Source: Bacteroidales bacterium
GTDB taxonomy: Bacteria; Bacteroidota; Bacteroidia; Bacteroidales; VadinHA17
DNA length: 64,000 nucleotides
Assembly: GCA_029210565.1 (NCBI GenBank)
Contig: JARGFQ010000006.1
Coordinates: 62,001-126,000, forward strand
Direction: 5' to 3'
Positions 42,343 through 52,166 of the stretch are shown in pieces; positions within the stretch are counted from its first letter, which is position 1, and each line of letters opens with the position of its first letter. The position numbers and the translations under genes are program-made. The notes beneath the pieces were generated by a model. It did not search any database. It was given only the letters and a program-made list of their open reading frames with translations, and was not told where the DNA came from.

Positions 42343-45090
42343 ATGCACAGGAGAACAGGGATACTACTGGTTGCTCTTTTTGCAGCAGCGCTGGCTGTGG
42401 CGGCTTATTTTATACGGCGCGACAAGCAGGTGGTGGTTGTTGATCCCTGGGTGGCGATACCGTCTGACGCATTCATGGTACTTGAGACGCCTGACTTTCC
42501 GGAGCTGCTCACCAGGATCACCGATCCGGCGGGGATGATGACGAGGCTTTCCGGGCTCTCATGGGCGGCCTCGTTGCTGAAGTCTGCTGCCGCCGTTGAC
42601 AGTGTCACCGGCGGGCAGGAGGTACGTGAGATGCTCAGCAACAAGAGGGTGGTCATCTCATTACACGCCGGGGAGCGTGGCAGTATCACACCTCTGGCGG
42701 TGGCAGGTACGGGCACATCCGTAACGCCGCGAAGGCTCAGCAGCCTGCTCAGCGCGTCGGGTGCTTCCGTTGCCGATGCCAGGGACCTGGGGGGCACCAG
42801 GAGGTACAGTGTCACCTACGGCAGGGGCAGCAGGGTTCAGGAGATGTATTTTGCCCTCACCTCCGGCATCATCATCGCAACGCCATCTGAAGCACTGCTC
42901 TCCGCCGCTCTTGACAACAAGAGTGCCGGCACCGACATAAGGCAACAGCAGGGGGTGTCACCGGTAGCAAACGCCTCAGGTAAGGATGCCGACAACATTT
43001 TTATTCTTTTCAGGAACCTGCCCGCCTTCCTCGGTCCGTTCATCCCTCCCGATAATATCACCAGGGTGACCACGGCAGCCATTGCCGCCGGAGGGGATAT
43101 TGCAACCACCGAGGAGGGCCTTTTCATCAGTGGTTTTCTCACCACCTCCGCCACAGGCACGGGGGCAGATATGGTCAGGAAGGTGACTCCCGCCGGCAGC
43201 GGGGTGCATGAGCTGCTTCCCGAAGGAACAATAAGCTACACTACGGTCATGAGACGGGCTTCCCTCAAGGGTGAGACCGCCTCCGATGCTGCATCGGTCA
43301 CGGCCAGTGACCTTGCCCTGATGCTTAGTCCGTTTACTGGTTCAGAGGTCACCACTGCCATGGTACCCGCCGGAAGAGGGAGCGAGAGGGTGAGGATCTT
43401 CAGGATGACCGACAGACAGTCGGCGGAGCAGGTGCTTCGCAAAAGACTTACCGAGAAATACCGTGCCATGGGACTGAGCGAGAGGCATTTCGTGGCGTCG
43501 GCAGGTGATGCCGACGGCGAAGAGAGGGTCCTCTACAAGATGCCATTCCCCGGCGTCGCTTCGATATTGTCGGGAGAGACTGGCAGAGGAGGCGATGACA
43601 TATGGGCGACTTTTGAGAGATCATACATGCTCTTCTCAGCTTCCCCGGATGCCCTTGCAAACCTCATCAGGGAATCAGGCAGGGAGAACACCCTCATCAA
43701 TGATCCGGAGTTCAGGCAGATGGAAAGAACCATGCCTTCGAAAAGCTCATGGATCTTCTATTCTTCAGGGGCGGAACTGAGGGAGATTATCAGCAGCTAC
43801 CTCACAAAGGAGGCCGCTGCTGAAATCGGTGAAAACTCACTGGCAGGCATCGCAGGTGTAGGGCTGAGTCTCACGCCCAGCAACGGAATGATCTACGCAG
43901 CCCTCTCCGTCAGGTACCGCGACAGCCGTGAGCAACGCGGACAGTCTGCTTCGGGCAGGGCAGAGACCGTTGCCACAGGGGCTGACAGGGAAGCCGCACC
44001 CGGCCTTAAACTGCTCTGGAGAGCGAAGCTTGACGCTGCGGCAGCAGTGAACCCCTTTTTCTTTACCAATCACAACACAGGTGCCACGGAGATATTTATC
44101 CAGGATGAGAAGAATAATATTTACCTGATAAGCGCATCGGGCAAGATACTGTGGAAAGCACCCGTCAGGGAGAGGATCAGGGGGGATATCTTCATGATTG
44201 ACTATTACAGGAACGGCAAGAACCAGCTGCTCTTTTCAGGGAGGGATTACCTGCACCTCATTGACCGCAACGGCAATTACGTGGATAAATACCCGGTGAA
44301 GATGCGCTCCCCGGCTTCCAATTCCCTTGCTGTTTTTGATTATGAAAACAACAAGGATTACCGTCTCTGCATAGCCGGCGAGGACAGGAAGATATATATC
44401 TATGACCGGGCTGGATCACCGGTCAGGGGGTGGAACATGTTCACCACCCGCGGCAGGGTAACCGACCCTGTGAGGTTCTTCAGGGTCAGAGGCAAGGATT
44501 ATCTTATTGCCGCCGACGATCAGGATGTCTATGTACTTGATCGCACAGGCAACATCCGTGTTGCCCACCAGGAGCCGCTAAGGAAGGCCGGAGGGTCAGC
44601 GATAAGGCTTGCCGGTGGCGATGATAATGCCCTGATCTTCACGGCGACGAACGGCACTGTCATACGACTTTTGTTGGACGGTACGGTAAGCCGGCAGAGT
44701 ACCGGCACTCTCTCAGAGAAGCACAGCGCCGATTTCACGGACCTCAACGGTGACGGCACGGCTGACATCATAATTATTGACGGCAGCAGCCTGAGGATCT
44801 TCGGCAGCGACGGCAGCGAGATCAGCACAAATGATCCTGGATCCGGGAACCTCAGGGGACCTGCACTCTTCATCACCGGCAGCAATGACAGGAGGATCGG
44901 TGTCTACGATGCCGAAGGAGAGATGCTCCATCTCTTCGGAAGGAACGGCAGTATTGTCAGCGGTTTCCCGCTTAAGTCAGGAGAACATTACAACATTGGC
45001 AGGGTGGTGAACAAAAGCACCTGGAGCCTGCTGATTACTGACAGCGACTCGTATCTTTACAATTACGAACTCGGCGCAGGACCGGGATAA
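42343..45090 (+). CDS. Membrane-anchored DUF3352-like protein with C-terminal beta-propeller repeats
   Basis: The 915-residue protein has one N-terminal membrane helix (TGILLVALFAAALAVAAYFI), so most of it should face the periplasm. Residues about 35-560 resemble the DUF3352 group (WVAIPSDAFMVLETPDF at the start). Residues about 570-915 form a chain of PQQ/WD-type beta-propeller blades (KNNIYLISASGKILWKAP, YLHLIDRNGNYVDKYPVK, DQDVYVLDRTGNIRVAH), with a calcium-type DLNGDGTADIIIIDG repeat. Such proteins are common in Bacteroidota and of unknown role; the propeller suggests protein binding. The next gene (DUF5723) starts 111 nt downstream after a leader hairpin. Confidence 0.75.
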   Translation: MHRRTGILLVALFAAALAVAAYFIRRDKQVVVVDPWVAIPSDAFMVLETPDFPELLTRITDPAGMMTRLSGLSWAASLLKSAAAVDSVTGGQEVREMLSNKRVVISLHAGERGSITPLAVAGTGTSVTPRRLSSLLSASGASVADARDLGGTRRYSVTYGRGSRVQEMYFALTSGIIIATPSEALLSAALDNKSAGTDIRQQQGVSPVANASGKDADNIFILFRNLPAFLGPFIPPDNITRVTTAAIAAGGDIATTEEGLFISGFLTTSATGTGADMVRKVTPAGSGVHELLPEGTISYTTVMRRASLKGETASDAASVTASDLALMLSPFTGSEVTTAMVPAGRGSERVRIFRMTDRQSAEQVLRKRLTEKYRAMGLSERHFVASAGDADGEERVLYKMPFPGVASILSGETGRGGDDIWATFERSYMLFSASPDALANLIRESGRENTLINDPEFRQMERTMPSKSSWIFYSSGAELREIISSYLTKEAAAEIGENSLAGIAGVGLSLTPSNGMIYAALSVRYRDSREQRGQSASGRAETVATGADREAAPGLKLLWRAKLDAAAAVNPFFFTNHNTGATEIFIQDEKNNIYLISASGKILWKAPVRERIRGDIFMIDYYRNGKNQLLFSGRDYLHLIDRNGNYVDKYPVKMRSPASNSLAVFDYENNKDYRLCIAGEDRKIYIYDRAGSPVRGWNMFTTRGRVTDPVRFFRVRGKDYLIAADDQDVYVLDRTGNIRVAHQEPLRKAGGSAIRLAGGDDNALIFTATNGTVIRLLLDGTVSRQSTGTLSEKHSADFTDLNGDGTADIIIIDGSSLRIFGSDGSEISTNDPGSGNLRGPALFITGSNDRRIGVYDAEGEMLHLFGRNGSIVSGFPLKSGEHYNIGRVVNKSTWSLLITDSDSYLYNYELGAGPG

Positions 45091-45107
45091 ACTTAAAACG
45101 GTCTCTC

Positions 45108-45170
45108 ATGAAACTTGTATGAGCAAGAGCCCGTATAAGGATTTAATAGTTCAATTCATGCAAGTTCCAT
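45108..45170 (+). promoter_or_regulatory. Shared leader hairpin, copy before the DUF5723 gene
   Basis: Arms ATGAAACTTGTATGAG (45108-45123) and TTCATGCAAGTTCCAT (45155-45170) pair with one mismatch (A.C at pair 4) and a G.U pair; the loop is 31 nt. The ATG at 45202 is 32 nt downstream, exactly as before cysS. Confidence 0.65.
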
Positions 45171-45201
45171 TCGACCAATAAAATAAAAATTGAATAATCG
45201 A

Positions 45202-46665
45202 ATGACAAGAAAAATAATAACGGTGTTACTGTTGCTGGCTGCAGCAGCCGTCGCCAACGTGGGGGCCCAGACAAGCAATGTTCTCTACTACATGAACCTC
45301 CCGCAGAGAACCACTCTCAATCCTGCCTTCCAGCCCTCGGGCAGAACTTATGTCGGTTTGCCGGGGATATCGGACATATCGTTCAGGCTCGACAATAATT
45401 TCCTGAGTTTCTCAGACCTGTTCTCCGGAGGGGTGATATCCGACTCAACGTTTACCATCCTTGAGCCGGGTGAGGATCTTGACAGGTTCCTGGCAGGGCT
45501 GGGGGACAACAACTCCCTGGAGCCGCAGGCAGCGGTGCAGCTCTTCGGCCTGGCATTCACCGTAGGCGAGGATCTGAGAATAACGTTTGACTTCACGGAG
45601 AGGGTCGACGGAAACATGGTGCTTCCTGGTGATCTCATCAGGCTCGGCATCTCGGGCAACCAGGATTTCATGGGCAGGAACATTAACCTGTCGTCGCTCA
45701 GGGCCGATGTGAAGTACTATCACGAGATAGGGGTCGGAGCATCAAAGAATATCACTGAGAAGCTGAGGGTAGGTGCAAGGGTCATGTATCTCTCCGGCGT
45801 GGTCTCAGGCAGCCTTAAGAACAGGGGCATGACCCTGACCGTCAATGATGACTACACACATACCGTTGATGCTGACCTGTCGCTGAATCTGAGTGCTCCC
45901 TATGAATTCGGGAAGGATGAACAGGGCATCATTGACACCCTTATCTTTGATGATGAGCGTTTTCTTGAGGGTAATGACTATATGGCCTATGCGCTGGGTC
46001 TGGCCGCCAACCCCGGGTTGGGTCTGGAGCTGGGGGCAGAGTACAGGTTCAATGATATGTTCGCGGTATCAGCCGCGCTCACTGACATGGGGTTCATCAG
46101 GTGGAAGAGGGACAGGTCGGAGGTATACTCCAATACCACCTTCCAGTTCAACGGTCTGACGATACAGGATGTCTACGATGAGAGCCTCGATTTCGGCGAA
46201 CTGCTCAACTGGGCTCTCGATTCGATACAGAATGCAATAGAGCTGTCGCCGGCCCCTGAGCCTTACACCACCGTTCTGCCGCTCACGGTGACAACAGGGT
46301 TCAGCTTCACCCCCGTCAGCTTCTTTACTGCCGGGCTGCTCTCACAGACAAGGTTCAGGGGAAAGCAGGTACATGAGGCTCTTACCCTTTCGGGGAATCT
46401 CAACTTTGGCAACATCTTCTCTGCCACACTGGCATACACCATGGCCAACAGGCGGTTCGACAACCTGGGTTTCGGGCTGGCGGTGAGGGGAGGAGTCGTG
46501 CAGTTTTATGCCCTGGTTGATAACATACCACTGCGGTGGAATGAGGTAGTTGACGGCACGGAGAGCTACCGGTTGCCGGAGAACTGGAATACAGTGCACG
46601 CAAGGCTGGGGTTGAATTTTGTCTTCGGTAACAGGATTGAGGAGAAGGTGTTTCCGCCTATGTGA
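45202..46665 (+). CDS. DUF5723 outer-membrane beta-barrel protein
   Basis: The 487-residue protein has a signal peptide (KIITVLLLLAAAAVANVGAQ) and then the family opening VLYYMNLPQRTTLNPAFQPSGRTYVGLPGIS. The rest is a chain of amphipathic strands (LGLELGAEYRFNDMFAVSAALTDMGFIRW, VQFYALVDNIPLRW) typical of a porin-like barrel, ending in LGLNFVFG. DUF5723 is a Bacteroidota family of unknown role. The ATG at 45202 was chosen over a TTG four codons upstream because it keeps the 32-nt spacing to the hairpin seen at cysS. Confidence 0.85.
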   Translation: MTRKIITVLLLLAAAAVANVGAQTSNVLYYMNLPQRTTLNPAFQPSGRTYVGLPGISDISFRLDNNFLSFSDLFSGGVISDSTFTILEPGEDLDRFLAGLGDNNSLEPQAAVQLFGLAFTVGEDLRITFDFTERVDGNMVLPGDLIRLGISGNQDFMGRNINLSSLRADVKYYHEIGVGASKNITEKLRVGARVMYLSGVVSGSLKNRGMTLTVNDDYTHTVDADLSLNLSAPYEFGKDEQGIIDTLIFDDERFLEGNDYMAYALGLAANPGLGLELGAEYRFNDMFAVSAALTDMGFIRWKRDRSEVYSNTTFQFNGLTIQDVYDESLDFGELLNWALDSIQNAIELSPAPEPYTTVLPLTVTTGFSFTPVSFFTAGLLSQTRFRGKQVHEALTLSGNLNFGNIFSATLAYTMANRRFDNLGFGLAVRGGVVQFYALVDNIPLRWNEVVDGTESYRLPENWNTVHARLGLNFVFGNRIEEKVFPPM

Positions 46666-46713
46666 CGGTCAGCCGGCTGTAACTCCCATCTTAAAGGCAG
46701 GAACATCTTTGAC

Positions 46714-46812
46714 GCTCACCGGGCGTAGTTTTTAAGCTCTTGTCGAGGGTATTGTGGAAGCTCACCGGGTGTAGTTCTTAAGCTCTTGTCGAGGGTATTG
46801 TGAAAGCTCACC
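46714..46812. repeat. Three 46-bp tandem copies at the mlaF-like stop
   Basis: GCTCACCG units start at 46714, 46760 and 46806, exactly 46 nt apart; the first two are nearly identical. The 46806 copy contains the stop codon of the minus-strand ATPase gene (46808-46810). The copies therefore extend downstream from that gene's 3' end. Confidence 0.85.
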
Positions 46813-47563
46813 GTGCGGATTCCTTCAGCTGTTTGGCCAGGGCATTGGCAAAGACAAACTCATTGAGCAGTTTGCAGTCTGACTTGAGTATCTGGCTCTT
46901 GTTGCCCTCCCAGCACTTCTCGCCCTCCTCAACGAAAATTATCTTTTCACCGTTCTCCATTACGGAGTTCATATCATGGGTGTTGACAATGGTGGTCATG
47001 TTCAGTTCGACTGTTATCTCCCTGATCAGTTCGTCAATCACTATGGATGTTTTGGGGTCAAGGCCCGAGTTGGGTTCATCGCAGAAGAGATAGCGCGGTT
47101 TGAGGGCTATGGCCCTGGCGATTGCCACCCGTTTCTTCATGCCACCTGAGAGTTCTGACGGCAGCAGCCGGTTTGAATCGGTGATGTTCACCCGTTCCAG
47201 GCAGAAGTTGACTCTCACCAGTTTCTCTCCGTAGGTCATGGTGGTGAACATGTCAAGCGGGAACCTCACATTCTCCTCCACGGTCATAGAGTCAAAGAGT
47301 GCACTTCCCTGGAAGAGCATCCCCATCTCCTTCCTGATCTCCTTGCGGGCGCGGAAGTCGAGCTCATTGAAGAGGATGTCACTGTACCATATGGCCCCGC
47401 TGTCTATCCCGAAGAGGCCGACTATGCACTTGAGGAACACCGTTTTACCGGAGCCGCTCTTGCCGATGATCAGGTTAGTCTTACCCGGCTCGAACACCGC
47501 CGAAACATCTTTCAGAACCTCACGTCCGCCCAGTGACTTGCTGATATTATCGACCCTGATCAT
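46808..47563 (-). CDS. mlaF: MlaF-like ABC transporter ATPase
   Basis: The 251-residue ATPase has Walker A IGKSGSGKTVFL, signature LSGGMKKRVAIARAI, Walker B YLFCDEPNSGLDP and H-loop NTHDMNSVME. LSGGMKKR with DEPNSGLDP is diagnostic for the Mla/Ttg2A/TGD3 lipid-transport ATPases. With the MlaE-like permease it should move phospholipids between the membranes. Its ATG overlaps the permease stop by 4 nt. No MlaD (MCE) gene is next to it in this window. Confidence 0.88.
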   Translation of the reverse strand: MIRVDNISKSLGGREVLKDVSAVFEPGKTNLIIGKSGSGKTVFLKCIVGLFGIDSGAIWYSDILFNELDFRARKEIRKEMGMLFQGSALFDSMTVEENVRFPLDMFTTMTYGEKLVRVNFCLERVNITDSNRLLPSELSGGMKKRVAIARAIALKPRYLFCDEPNSGLDPKTSIVIDELIREITVELNMTTIVNTHDMNSVMENGEKIIFVEEGEKCWEGNKSQILKSDCKLLNEFVFANALAKQLKESAR

Positions 47564-48306
47564 GAGAGCAGCAGTTGTGTAAGGATGACATTAACGAGCA
47601 GGATGAAAACGCTGCTGTATACTACCGCCTTGGTGCTGGCACGTCCGACCTCCAGTGAGCCGCCCTCCACGATGTATCCCTGTAATGATGATACGGTGGT
47701 TATTATGAATGCAAAGAAGAGGGTCTTGATCAGGGAGTAAGTGATGTAATATGGGATGAAGGCATACTGAATACCGTAGATATAATCCGGTGAGGTAATT
47801 ACACCTGCCGTCGTCCCCACGATCCATCCTCCAACGATACCGGTAATGATGCTGATCAGTGTAAGGAAAGGGTTGAAGATCAGAGTGGCAACCACCTTGG
47901 GGAGAATGATGTAGGATGCCGAGTTGACGCCCATGAGCTCGAGTGCGTCTATCTGTTCGGTGACCCTCATGGTGCCTATCTCGGATGCGATGTTCGAACC
48001 TACCTTGCCTGCAAGGATCAGGGCCACGATAGTTGATGAGAACTCCAGAATGATTGAGTCTCTTGCCCCGAGTCCTATCAGGTAGGTGGGATATATCGGG
48101 TTCTCGGTGTTGTAGGCTGTCTGCAGGGTGATGACCGCTCCCATGAAGAAGGAGATGATGGTCACGATACCTATCGACCTCAGCCCCAGGCTTACAAGCT
48201 CCTTCATTGTCTGCCTGTAATAGATGGCCGGTTTCTCGGGCCTGGAAAAGACTTTTCCAAGCAGCATCCAGTATGCCCCGAAACCTGATAAAAATCTGAA
48301 TGTCAT
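47560..48306 (-). CDS. mlaE: MlaE-like lipid transporter permease
   Basis: The 248-residue inner-membrane protein has five to six helices. Conserved features of the MlaE/PF02405 family are AYNTENPIYPTYLIGLGARDSIILEFSSTIVALILAGKVGSNIASEIGTMRVTEQIDALELMGVNS. The EIGTMRVTEQIDALE cytoplasmic loop contacts MlaF. It is the first gene of the pair and has a TAnnTTTG element 15 nt upstream. Confidence 0.9.
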   Translation of the reverse strand: MTFRFLSGFGAYWMLLGKVFSRPEKPAIYYRQTMKELVSLGLRSIGIVTIISFFMGAVITLQTAYNTENPIYPTYLIGLGARDSIILEFSSTIVALILAGKVGSNIASEIGTMRVTEQIDALELMGVNSASYIILPKVVATLIFNPFLTLISIITGIVGGWIVGTTAGVITSPDYIYGIQYAFIPYYITYSLIKTLFFAFIITTVSSLQGYIVEGGSLEVGRASTKAVVYSSVFILLVNVILTQLLLS

Positions 48307-48320
48307 ATAAAATATTTTGT

Positions 48321-48328
48321 CAAATTTA
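48321..48328 (-). promoter_or_regulatory. mlaEF promoter -7 element
   Basis: On the minus strand this reads TAAATTTG (TAnnTTTG), 15 nt before the mlaE ATG. Confidence 0.5.
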
Positions 48329-48380
48329 GCAATTATTCACTGCAGACGAAACCCGGCAGGTTTCTGACGGCAGGAATTCA

Positions 48381-48388
48381 TATATTTG
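48381..48388 (+). promoter_or_regulatory. Promoter -7 element of the mannose-1-phosphate guanylyltransferase gene
   Basis: TATATTTG matches TAnnTTTG, 20 nt before the ATG at 48408. A small inverted repeat (GAAACC / GGTTTC, near 48350) lies just upstream. Confidence 0.6.
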
Positions 48389-48407
48389 TAATAATACCCA
48401 ATTGCTT

Positions 48408-49502
48408 ATGAAGAAGAATAAAAACCGCTATCTGCTGATCATGGCCGGAGGTGTCGGAAGCCGGTTCTGGCCACTGAGCAGGAAGGAGAAGGCAAAACAG
48501 TTCCTTGACATCCTCGGTACCGGGGAGACGCTGATACAGATGACCTACCGTCGGTTCAGCAAAATATGTCCTGCTGAGAACATCTATGTTGTCACCAGTG
48601 AGGAGAGTAGTGAGACGGTCGTCAGCCAGCTTGGCATAGAGAGTGACCACGTACTTGCCGAGCCTCTGAGGCGCAACACGGCTCCCTGTATTGCGTACGG
48701 TATCTTCAGGATAATGGCTGAGGACCCTGATGCCGTCATTGCCGTCACCCCGGCGGATCACCTCATAAAGAAGGAGGATGAATTCAGGAAGGTGATGGAT
48801 GAGGCGTTCAGGTTTGCCACGGACAATGATGCCCTCCTTACGCTGGGCATAAGGCCTGACAGGCCTGAGACGGGTTACGGGTACATACAGGCCAATCTCA
48901 ATCAGCCTGTCAAGGGTTACGCCTCTCTTCATAAGGTGAAGGCATTCACTGAGAAGCCTGAACTGGCGATGGCAAAGCTTTTTATTGAGAGCGGCGATTT
49001 TTACTGGAACAGTGGTATCTTTATCTGGAAGGCCAGTGCCATACTCGAGGCTTTCAACAGGCATCTTCCGGATATCTATCATACTTTTTACGAAGGGAAG
49101 GAGCTCTTCAACACCTCGTCGGAGAAGAAGTTCATAAAGAGGGCTTATGCCCAGTGTAGCAGCATATCCGTTGACTACGGAATAATGGAGAAGGCAGACA
49201 ATGTCTATGTCATCTGCACTGATCTCGGCTGGAGCGACCTTGGCACCTGGAGTTCTCTCTATCTGCATTCGGAGCACGACAGGAACGACAATGCCATTCT
49301 GAACTCCAGGGCGCTGACCTATAACTCGGAAGGGAACATCATAAGCCTGCCCCAGGGTAAGATAGCGGTGGTGCAGGGGCTTGATGACTACATCATCATT
49401 GACAGCGGTGATGTGCTGCTGATCGTGTCGCGCGACCAGGAGCAGAATCTGAGGCATTATCTTGAGGATGTCGGCCGGACAGCGGGGGAGGAGTATCTCT
49501 AG
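48408..49502 (+). CDS. manC: Mannose-1-phosphate guanylyltransferase
   Basis: The 364-residue enzyme makes GDP-mannose from mannose-1-phosphate and GTP for glycan synthesis. The nucleotide-binding signature is LLIMAGGVGSRFWPLSRKEKAKQFLDI at the N-terminus. VTPADHLI carries the catalytic Asp, EKPELAMAKLFIESGDFYWNSGIFIWKAS is the sugar-binding region, and DYGIMEKADNVYVICTDLGWSDLGTW completes the site. It lacks the C-terminal isomerase domain of bifunctional enzymes. The ATG at 48408 is preferred to the TTG at 48402. Confidence 0.93.
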   Translation: MKKNKNRYLLIMAGGVGSRFWPLSRKEKAKQFLDILGTGETLIQMTYRRFSKICPAENIYVVTSEESSETVVSQLGIESDHVLAEPLRRNTAPCIAYGIFRIMAEDPDAVIAVTPADHLIKKEDEFRKVMDEAFRFATDNDALLTLGIRPDRPETGYGYIQANLNQPVKGYASLHKVKAFTEKPELAMAKLFIESGDFYWNSGIFIWKASAILEAFNRHLPDIYHTFYEGKELFNTSSEKKFIKRAYAQCSSISVDYGIMEKADNVYVICTDLGWSDLGTWSSLYLHSEHDRNDNAILNSRALTYNSEGNIISLPQGKIAVVQGLDDYIIIDSGDVLLIVSRDQEQNLRHYLEDVGRTAGEEYL

Positions 49503-49546
49503 TCCACAGTCTTCACTCTTCAGTCGGCGCTCTTCGACAAAATAGA

Positions 49547-49580
49547 AAGGGTGTCTCATTTTATGATTTGAGACACCCTT
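49547..49580. terminator. Bidirectional intrinsic terminator between manC and gldN
   Basis: AAGGGTGTCTCA and TGAGACACCCTT form a perfect 12-bp stem around a 10-nt loop. It sits between the convergent manC and gldN genes and can serve both. On the minus strand it is followed by CTATTTT. Confidence 0.8.
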
Positions 49581-49602
49581 CTGCTCGATTTCAATCGTTC
49601 AC

Positions 49603-50472
49603 CTAGTATTCCCAGAGATCCTGTTCAAAGTTAAAGATTTCATTCTTTATACGTTCGGCTTCGAAGATTTGGGCAGGACCCATCTTATACTGGTTGATGT
49701 ACCTGTCGTCGTAGACATTTGACTCGGCCACGATGTAACCGTTGAACCTCCGCTGCAGGAGCAGGTCCTCGAAGGAGATTCTCTGTGCATCGTTGAAGCT
49801 GTTGAAGGCCTCGTGTGTTGCCAGTGCCTGCCTGACGTCCTCATACCTGATCCAGAAAAGGCGTCTCTTCACCAGCCGTGATGTGATCTGGTCATATCCC
49901 ATATATATCGGGCATATGCCAATGATCCGTACATCAAGGCGGGAATGCTTCTTGTCAAAGAACCACTCCTCGAGCAGCATCAGCTGCTTGATGTCGGCAG
50001 GATTCTCCATGTTGGTCACCGTCGAGTCACGCTCATTGCCGTAGGCGTCAACGATGGCTATGGTCATGGTATCGCGGTTCATCTTGGCTGCAATATCGTT
50101 GTAGGTTGTAGGTATGGTCATGGCGTCACCGTCGGTGGCCTGAATCCTGCCAGAGAGTATCTCATTGAGGAGAATGCCCGAAAAATTCATCCTGCCGTCA
50201 GACATCTCCGAGGTGAAACGATTATTCTCAGCATCATACCTGAGTGACGGATAGTAGAGATTCAGGTTCATCTTCTCCCTCAGGTCAACTATACGATAGA
50301 GTCTTTTAGACCATATTACGTCGGACTCACCGAGGTAGGTATAGCTGATCTTCTCGTTCCGGGGAATCTGTTTCTCATAGATATCGCCGAACGATTGTGC
50401 CATTGAGGCCGTGCAGAACAGGAGGCCTGCAAGGCCTGCCAGAATGCTCCTTTTCATGGTTTGTATCTTCAT
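49603..50472 (-). CDS. gldN: Type IX secretion ring protein GldN/PorN
   Basis: The 289-residue periplasmic protein has a signal peptide (RSILAGLAGLLFCTASMAQ). Family features include SDVIWSKRLYRIVDLREKMNLNLYYP near residue 50 and LLEEWFFDKKHSRLDVRIIGICPI in the middle. PorN joins the lipoprotein PorK in the large ring under the outer membrane and contacts PorM. It is the last gene of the gldKLMN run and starts 2 nt after gldM. Translation may begin at the second Met (residue 6). Confidence 0.92.
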   Translation of the reverse strand: MKIQTMKRSILAGLAGLLFCTASMAQSFGDIYEKQIPRNEKISYTYLGESDVIWSKRLYRIVDLREKMNLNLYYPSLRYDAENNRFTSEMSDGRMNFSGILLNEILSGRIQATDGDAMTIPTTYNDIAAKMNRDTMTIAIVDAYGNERDSTVTNMENPADIKQLMLLEEWFFDKKHSRLDVRIIGICPIYMGYDQITSRLVKRRLFWIRYEDVRQALATHEAFNSFNDAQRISFEDLLLQRRFNGYIVAESNVYDDRYINQYKMGPAQIFEAERIKNEIFNFEQDLWEY

Positions 50473-50474
50473 CT

Positions 50475-52118
50475 TTAGTTAATCTTAAGAATTATAGGGT
50501 TGAGATCCCTGGTTCTTCCGTCAGGCCCGACTGCCTTTATCTTCTCTATGATCAGCTTCTGGCCGGCGCGCAGGTTGCCTATAAGCTCTTTCTGCTTGCT
50601 GGTGATCCTGTTGCTGTTTGACTCAGCCGTGATCTCAAAGCCCCTGTCATTCACTGATACTGTAAATCCGGTGACCGTATAGGTAAGGTCGAATTCAAAG
50701 TTCTCAAGCACGGCTGCGACTACCTGCTGTGCTGCAGCGACACTTCTGAGGACATTGCCCTCCTTCATGTTGGCAAACCGTGCCTCGGGGTCGGGAAGTC
50801 TTCTCACCCTGAATTCAACAGGAGGGAACGACTGTACCTTACCGTCAATATTGGCTGATACGATGATCTGTGCTTTTTGTCCCACGCTACGGGGCTGTGC
50901 CACATATTCACCGCGGTAATTTTTGTATTTTCCCCTCTTGATATCGCCGTTGGTCATTCGTACGGTGAGCTTGTTGGATCCCACGCCCGGGACAGATATG
51001 TCAAGCGGGTTCTGTATGCCCTGGTAGAGCACATTCATTGCTGTGGGGGAAACAACCACGTTGGGCGTGCCCACAGAATATTTCTGATCGAATTTGTATG
51101 AGCGGGTACTTCCGTCGGGAGCCCTCATTTTTATGACGCCGCCCCACGACTTCTCACCCACGGAGCCTGCCCGGACTCTGTAGATGCCCCTGCCTGAGTC
51201 ATCAATGGGCAGTTTGGTGGCCTGGCTTGAGGGCTCATATGACAGAGATCCGTCAGCATTGGTTGTTGAGGTATAGGGACCAACGAAGATTTCGAGATCC
51301 TGGGTGGTGTCTGTAGCGGCAACGAATACTTTTGCCTCGTATTCATTACCCTGCATCACATAAGAGGTGTTGGTTGTGACCGTAGGTATGATGTAGTTGA
51401 ACTTGAAAGAGCCGGCGTCGATCTGTGTGTAGAGGAAGTTCAGGACATCGGTCTCGGCGTTTCTTACATCGACCTGCATCTTTGAAAGGATGGTTATGAC
51501 GGCCACCAGCGGCAGCGTCTGGAACTGTGCGTTCACCCAGTCTTCGGTGCCGGTGCCCTCAAGGTTGACGGGGTCTTCGGTGTTGAGGATATCAAGGATG
51601 GACTGTTCGGCTCCTATATCCTTGCCCTCAAGGGTTTCGACGAGGAACTGCCTGTAATCTTCTATCAGGGCCTTGAGGTCATTGCCCTTACCATCCTGGT
51701 TTGCTCCTACCAGGACCTCTGAAGGGATGTTGTTCTCATCGATCTTTTTCACCTTGGTGATATCGATCTGGTTGTTGGGGAGAAGAGCCTCTGCATCAGG
51801 ACCTTCAGCTTTGGTGATGATCTCTATCTTCAGGTCCTGGATATAACCAAAGAGTTCATCGGCACGTGCCTTAACGTCATAGGCCTTTGTCTTCCACGGT
51901 CCGGCCTTCTCCGGGTTCTCAGCCGCGGCAGCATCAAAAGTGGCATAGGTGATGTCATTCTTCTTGATGTAGTTGGCTGTTGTTTTCGTCAGACTCAGGT
52001 CTACCTTCTTGAAAGCTTCGACGGCCTCTTTTGAAACGTTAAGAGCAAGCATGGCAGTAAGGATAAGGTACATCATACCTATCATCTTTTGCCGCGGTGT
52101 CTCTTTTCCCTTAGACAT
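50475..52118 (-). CDS. gldM: Type IX secretion motor protein GldM/PorM
   Basis: The 547-residue protein starts with the conserved short cytoplasmic part and single membrane helix (KETPRQKMIGMMYLILTAMLALNVSKEAVEAF). A long periplasmic region of helical and beta domains follows, including SGRGIYRVRAGSVGEKSWGGVI and the C-terminal part GFEITAESNSNRITSKQKELIGNLRAGQ. GldM and GldL form the proton-driven motor, and the periplasmic domains pass torque to the GldK/GldN ring. It lies between gldL and gldN with small gaps. Confidence 0.95.
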   Translation of the reverse strand: MSKGKETPRQKMIGMMYLILTAMLALNVSKEAVEAFKKVDLSLTKTTANYIKKNDITYATFDAAAAENPEKAGPWKTKAYDVKARADELFGYIQDLKIEIITKAEGPDAEALLPNNQIDITKVKKIDENNIPSEVLVGANQDGKGNDLKALIEDYRQFLVETLEGKDIGAEQSILDILNTEDPVNLEGTGTEDWVNAQFQTLPLVAVITILSKMQVDVRNAETDVLNFLYTQIDAGSFKFNYIIPTVTTNTSYVMQGNEYEAKVFVAATDTTQDLEIFVGPYTSTTNADGSLSYEPSSQATKLPIDDSGRGIYRVRAGSVGEKSWGGVIKMRAPDGSTRSYKFDQKYSVGTPNVVVSPTAMNVLYQGIQNPLDISVPGVGSNKLTVRMTNGDIKRGKYKNYRGEYVAQPRSVGQKAQIIVSANIDGKVQSFPPVEFRVRRLPDPEARFANMKEGNVLRSVAAAQQVVAAVLENFEFDLTYTVTGFTVSVNDRGFEITAESNSNRITSKQKELIGNLRAGQKLIIEKIKAVGPDGRTRDLNPIILKIN

Positions 52119-52166
52119 TGGTAAATAATTTAGATGTTATCAGAAATATTGATGAGACCGTCATTG